Below are positions 31,369 to 34,509 of a DNA stretch of 34,509 bases, one piece after another. The position numbers and the translations under genes are program-made. The stretch lies in assembly GCA_007126515.1 (NCBI GenBank), contig SLBD01000039.1, positions 1-34,509 of the forward strand, given 5' to 3'. The notes beneath the pieces are model-generated. The model was not told the origin of the DNA. It did no database searches and saw only the letters and a list, made by a program, of their open reading frames with translations. Source of the stretch: Kiritimatiellia bacterium (GTDB lineage: Bacteria; Verrucomicrobiota; Kiritimatiellia; SLAD01). Position 1 is the first letter of the stretch. Each line of letters starts with the position of its first letter.

Positions 31369-33129
31369 TCACCCATACACGCGTTCTTTTGGCGGCCACT
31401 TCGTGATGGTTACGGGCGCATATTCGATGCGCGGCGTCGCTCCATATTCTGTCCTGTGTGCAAGTGAATGCTTCAGGTAATTTTCATCATCGCGTTGGGG
31501 GAAGTCGGTACGCTGATGGGCGCCTCGCGATTCAGTGCGAAGGAGGCCGGATTCGATGATGGCGCTGCTCAGCTCCAATAAGTTCCGCAATTCCATGGCT
31601 GCAGTTAATTCGGTGTTGAAGGTGTAACTGCTGTCCTGCAAAGGCAGTGCCTTGGCCCGCTCTTGCAGTTCCAGAACCGTTTCTTTGGCGGTTTGCAACG
31701 ACTTCTCGTCTCGATAGATCCCGGCCCCCGCCTCCATTTGGTGGTGCAGAGTTTCTCGAATGGAGGCAATGGAGTCTCCGCTCGTTTTTCCTTCGCCCGA
31801 TTTGCAAAAAGTTTCTTCAATCCGTTGTTCTTCGTCGCGTGCTAACGCGGCCAGCTTGGCGCTGAACGGCTTCGCTTGCTTCGCGTGCTCGGCCGCAGCC
31901 CGGCCGGCTCGGGCACCAAAGACCAACAGCTCGGTGAGGGAATTGGAGCCCAGCCGGTTGGCTCCGTTGATGCTGACGCAAGATGCCTCACCGGCAGCGT
32001 AGAGTCCTTCCACGCAGGTGGCGCCGTTGATGTCTACATCGATCCCGCCCATCGTGTAATGGACCACCGGCCGGACCGGGATGCATTGGGTCACAGGATC
32101 AATCTTTTCGTACTTCAAGCAAAGCTCCCGAACCATTGGCAATCGCTCGTTGATATGCTGCTCGCCGAGGTGACGGAGATCGAGATGTACGTAATCACCA
32201 TAGGGCCCCTTGATGGTGCGTCCCTTCTGGCGCTCCTGCTCGAAGGCTTGGGAAAGCCGGTCGCGAGGTCCGAGCTCCATCGTTCGATTCACAGGTTGTG
32301 GAGCAGGTTTGCCCAAGTTGTAGTCCTGCAAATATCGGTAATCTTCCTTGTTCAGCAGGAATCCGCCTTCTGCTCGGGTCGCCTCAGTGATCAGGATGCC
32401 GGTGAAGGGCAAGCCGGTTGGGTGATACTGAACAAACTCCATATCCTTCAGTGGCACGCCAGCCCGGTATGCCAGGGCGACGCCGTCGCCCGTCTTGATG
32501 TTGGCATTGGTAGTGAAGCGGAAGGCTTTGCCGAATCCGCCCGTGCAAAGAATCACACTGCGGGCCGCAATCGTATGCAGTCTTCCGGTCGCCATTTCGA
32601 GTGCCACTACGCCTTGGCACCGTCCGTCATCGACCAATAGCGTGGTCGCAAAGAATTCGTCATAGCGTCGGATCGGTTCGTATTTCAGAGAGGTTTGGAA
32701 CAGGGTATGGAGCATATGGAAGCCGGTCTTGTCGGCGGCGTACCAGGTACGTTTGTTTTTCATCCCACCAAAAGAGCGCACCGCAACGCTGCCGTCCGGT
32801 TCGCGGCTCCAGGGACAGCCCCAGTGCTCCATGCGTAGCAATTCTTTGGGCGCTTCATTGACAAAGGCCTCCACCGCATCCTGGTCGCAGAGCCAATCGC
32901 CACCCGAAATCGTGTCGTAAATGTGTTCGTCGATGGAATCATTGGATTTGATTACACCCGCCGAACCGCCTTCAGCTGAAACGGTGTGACTTCGCATCGG
33001 ATACACCTTCGAAACAACTCCTACTTTCAGTCGAGGATCTGTTTCGGCGACAGCGATCGCAGCCCGCAACCCAGCTCCGCCCCCTCCAACAATCAAGACA
33101 TCGTATTCATCCGGTCCGTATCGAGTCAT
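31369..33129 (-). CDS. frdA: Fumarate reductase flavoprotein subunit
   Basis: This 586-residue catalytic subunit reduces fumarate to succinate with electrons from quinol, at the cytoplasmic face. The FAD dinucleotide fold is VGGGGAGL (14-21). His48 in [10 protein letters not shown] is the site of covalent FAD. Glu53 corresponds to the E. coli FrdA Glu49 that separates FrdA from SdhA (Gln). Substrate residues are in [11 protein letters not shown] and [12 protein letters not shown], and [13 protein letters not shown] is also present. It is the first gene of frdABCD. No FNR-type palindrome was found upstream, though a 7-bp hairpin and a palindrome array lie within 400 bases. Confidence 0.94.
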   Translation of the reverse strand: MTRYGPDEYDVLIVGGGGAGLRAAIAVAETDPRLKVGVVSKVYPMRSHTVSAEGGSAGVIKSNDSIDEHIYDTISGGDWLCDQDAVEAFVNEAPKELLRMEHWGCPWSREPDGSVAVRSFGGMKNKRTWYAADKTGFHMLHTLFQTSLKYEPIRRYDEFFATTLLVDDGRCQGVVALEMATGRLHTIAARSVILCTGGFGKAFRFTTNANIKTGDGVALAYRAGVPLKDMEFVQYHPTGLPFTGILITEATRAEGGFLLNKEDYRYLQDYNLGKPAPQPVNRTMELGPRDRLSQAFEQERQKGRTIKGPYGDYVHLDLRHLGEQHINERLPMVRELCLKYEKIDPVTQCIPVRPVVHYTMGGIDVDINGATCVEGLYAAGEASCVSINGANRLGSNSLTELLVFGARAGRAAAEHAKQAKPFSAKLAALARDEEQRIEETFCKSGEGKTSGDSIASIRETLHHQMEAGAGIYRDEKSLQTAKETVLELQERAKALPLQDSSYTFNTELTAAMELRNLLELSSAIIESGLLRTESRGAHQRTDFPQRDDENYLKHSLAHRTEYGATPRIEYAPVTITKWPPKERVYG

Positions 33130-33418
33130 TGTATCCGCCTTTTCTTTTCCACATAGATTATGCTCAGGTTGCCCGCTCAGAGATCCTCACTCGCGCCCAA
33201 CTGACGCGATCCGTGCGGCAACCCGTGTTTGACAGCCAATTGACTATCTTGGGCTGTGCTGCACACAGCCTCATTTGCATTAAGTGCTTACCCCAAGATG
33301 AAGCAAAAATCTAGTAAAAGCGGTCCAATTTAATCACTTTCGGACAATATAGTGGTTGCCATGAGGGCTTGATAGTGGCTGACGGGAAGAATCCCCGATA
33401 TTCAGCCTCCTTTTTGAG
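33130..33418. other. Intergenic region upstream of frdA
   Basis: No credible gene lies here. It should hold the frd promoter (minus strand). Visible structure is a 7-bp hairpin at 33252-33270 and an AT-rich stretch at about 33300-33350. I see no clear -35/-10 pair or FNR site. Open frames across the region are short and without codon or motif support. Together with the array that follows, the gap to the response-regulator start is 483 bases. Confidence 0.5.
33252..33270. promoter_or_regulatory. Inverted repeat in the frdA upstream region
   Basis: GGCTGTG (33252-33258) and CACAGCC (33264-33270) are perfect 7-bp arms around CTGCA. It lies 123 bases upstream of the frdA ATG and may be an operator or leader hairpin. 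No T tract follows on either strand. Confidence 0.4.
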
Positions 33419-33528
33419 TTTCCATTCAATGGAAGAAAATTTGCCCATTTTTCCACTCAATGGAAACTTTTTTGCCCGTTTTTCCATTCAATGGAAATTT
33501 TTCGGCTCGATTTTCCACTCAATGGAAA
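33419..33528. repeat. Array of four 17-bp palindromes with an exact 31-bp period
   Basis: The units start at 33419, 33450, 33481 and 33512, each 17 bp: TTTCCATTCAATGGAA(G), TTTCCACTCAATGGAAA, TTTCCATTCAATGGAAA, TTTCCACTCAATGGAAA. Units 1 and 3 have T, and 2 and 4 have C, at position 7. All three spacers are 14 bases, and the first two share TTTGCCC. The period is near three DNA turns. It lies between frdA and the response-regulator gene. The array reads as FHSMEx, then PLNGN, then SIQWK because 31 is 1 modulo 3, so the frame across it is a repeat artefact. Confidence 0.9.
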
Positions 33529-33612
33529 ATGCCGGATCCGCTGCTTTTTTGAAGCGTGACAAGAATCGGGCGGCGGATTAGGCTTATGCTGTTACTTGAG
33601 GGAGATGCACCG

Positions 33613-33969
33613 ATGATTTTGGTTGTTGATGATGATAAAGTTCTGACCCAGTTGCTGCGTACGTTGCTGGAAGATGCGGGCTACGATGTGACGGTTGTTC
33701 ATGATGGCGGACAGGCGTATGACTACCTGCGGAAACCGGAATGCAAAGGCATGATTCTGGACATACGCATGCCGGGCTTGAATGGAGCTGAGCTGTTAAT
33801 GTTAATGGCGGCGGAAGAGATTCCTGTGCCGGTGATTGTCGTGGCCGGTTTTCCCGACTTCGACGAAGAGGAAATGAAGGAATTTCCCAACGTGAAACGG
33901 TTCTTCCTCAAACCACTGTATCCGGATGAGGTCTTGGCCGCGGTCCGCGAGATAGCGCCTCTGGATTGA
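33613..33969 (+). CDS. Single-domain response regulator (CheY-like receiver)
   Basis: A 118-residue receiver domain with no output domain. Acidic pocket Asp6-Asp8 (VVDDDK), phospho-accepting Asp50 in ILDIRMPG, and Lys100 in FFLKPLYPDE are present. The Thr/Ser switch residue after strand 4 is Ala78 (VIVVAG). ATG 33613 follows GAGGGAGA with good spacing; upstream in-frame starts only add an unmatched leader. No histidine kinase is adjacent. It is followed by the thioredoxin gene with 11 bases between. Confidence 0.85.
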   Translation: MILVVDDDKVLTQLLRTLLEDAGYDVTVVHDGGQAYDYLRKPECKGMILDIRMPGLNGAELLMLMAAEEIPVPVIVVAGFPDFDEEEMKEFPNVKRFFLKPLYPDEVLAAVREIAPLD

Positions 33970-33980
33970 AGGAGGCGACG

Positions 33981-34412
33981 TTGAAAAAAGGGACACGCAT
34001 TCTGCTGGCCGGCTTGGCCGTGCTTGCGTTGGCTGGCTTGTTTCGGCAGCGCCAAGTTCCTGAAACGCCCCATATGATTGAAGTCACTGAAGCCACCTTT
34101 GCAATGGAGGTGGAGCAAAGTGATCAGTGGGTATTGGCGGATTTCTGGGCTCCTTGGTGTGGTCCCTGTCGGGCGATGCTGCCGGATTTGGATGCTTTAG
34201 CCCAAGAATTTTCGGGACGTGTCAAATTCGTCAAAATCAATGTCGACGAGAATCCCTTGTTGAGAGATCGCTTTCGAGTGGGCGGAATTCCGCAACTGTA
34301 TCTCTTCCGCGAGGGCCGGGCGGTGTCTGGACTGAATGGCCGCGTCTCGCGCGATGAGCTGCGTACGTGGCTAGAAGGCCGGCTGGCTTTGCTGGAGGGC
34401 GATGCGGCATGA
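33981..34412 (+). CDS. Membrane-anchored thioredoxin-like protein
   Basis: A 143-residue protein. TTG 33981 is taken as start because AAGGAGG lies 5 bases before it; TTG 33966 is possible. An N-terminal hydrophobic anchor (ILLAGLAVLALAGLF, 7-21) precedes a thioredoxin fold with WCGPC (59-63; Cys60, Cys63), the Asp in VLADFWA, and cis-Pro104 in GGIPQL. The anchor suggests a periplasm-facing domain that reduces or isomerises disulfides. Its TGA overlaps the ruvA ATG (ATGA). Confidence 0.85.
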   Translation: MKKGTRILLAGLAVLALAGLFRQRQVPETPHMIEVTEATFAMEVEQSDQWVLADFWAPWCGPCRAMLPDLDALAQEFSGRVKFVKINVDENPLLRDRFRVGGIPQLYLFREGRAVSGLNGRVSRDELRTWLEGRLALLEGDAA

Positions 34413-34509
34413 TTACTTTTTTGGACGGAGTGGTTGAGGATAAGCAGCCGACTCGCATTGTGATGAACGTTGGAGGGGTCGGATACGAGATTTTGATCCC
34501 GCTTTCCAC
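34409..34509 (+). CDS. ruvA: Holliday junction branch migration protein RuvA (5' part)
   Basis: The N-terminal 33 residues are present, running off the window. MITFLDGVVE followed by IVMNVGGVGYEILIP matches the RuvA OB-fold start, where the GVGY turn is conserved. ATG 34409 overlaps the thioredoxin stop, and GGAGGG lies about 9 bases upstream. RuvA tetramers bind Holliday junctions and recruit the RuvB motor. Confidence 0.9.
   Translation, partial: MITFLDGVVEDKQPTRIVMNVGGVGYEILIPLS

Noticed and set aside
33130-33360. FNR-type site upstream of frdA
   Set aside because: No TTGAT-N4-ATCAA or close variant was found on either strand by eye.
33419-33528. CRISPR array
   Set aside because: Spacers are only 14 bases and partly similar to one another, units are palindromes of 17 bases, and no cas genes are present.
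33369-33581. 70-residue plus-strand open frame across the palindrome array (FHSMEE ... PLNGN ... SIQWK ... FHSMEN)
   Set aside because: The frame is only the translation of a 31-base repeat, shifted by one base per unit; there is no ribosome-binding site or domain. It is best treated as a repeat artefact.

Overview
The window looks like a chromosomal stretch of an uncultured or poorly studied Gram-negative, LPS-bearing bacterium with facultative or anaerobic metabolism. Heptose and Kdo genes (a GT9 heptosyltransferase, rfaE1, kdsB) argue for a lipopolysaccharide outer membrane. A heme-free quinol:fumarate reductase (frdABCD) argues for fumarate respiration. Mevalonate-pathway genes, RNase HIII, a GHL10-type glycosidase and intergenic repeat arrays with a TTTCCATTCAATGGAAA core fit a member of the PVC group (Verrucomicrobiota or Kiritimatiellota). 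That placement is inferred from gene content and not proven.

Layout. 1-1240: a damaged-looking accessory edge with a nucleotidyltransferase-like fragment, a small GIY-YIG protein, repeats, and tRNA-Ala(GGC) and tRNA-Lys(CTT). 1238-6646 (minus): lipoprotein with two degenerate aspartyl-protease lobes, orphan potA, pyrB, argF, then a repeat element and a heptosyltransferase. 6801-7485 (plus): MNT/HEPN pair. 7511-9970 (minus): large exported GHL10-like glycosidase. 10054-12834: two PTS EIIA-domain regulators with no transporter nearby (one with a zinc ribbon, one with a MerR/excisionase-type helix-turn-helix) and a DUF2877/AllH-like gene. 12923-12997: tRNA-Val(CAC).

13121-19858 (plus) is a tight housekeeping/envelope run: exported gluzincin peptidase, holA, DUF3108 protein, rfaE1, kdsB, mevalonate kinase, diphosphomevalonate decarboxylase. 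Several of its genes overlap and use GTG or TTG starts. rnhC (RNase HIII) converges on its end. 21041-29574 (plus) is an exopolysaccharide export locus: exported two-repeat protein, outer-membrane barrel, Wzz/Wzc tyrosine autokinase with a Tyr-rich tail, Wza-like export lipoprotein, Wzy-type polymerase/ligase with TPR tail, small lipoprotein, GT4 glycosyltransferase. 29715-33129 (minus) is frdABCD. 33130-33612 is intergenic and carries four 17-bp palindromes on an exact 31-bp period. 33613-34509 (plus): single-domain response regulator, membrane-anchored thioredoxin, start of ruvA.

The most notable non-gene features are that 31-bp palindrome array and a family of dispersed composite palindromic elements (about 2255-2338, 11003-11203, 29599-29695, with related pieces at 886-948, 11698-11743 and 28125-28147). 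One of these appears to have been absorbed in frame into a coding sequence.
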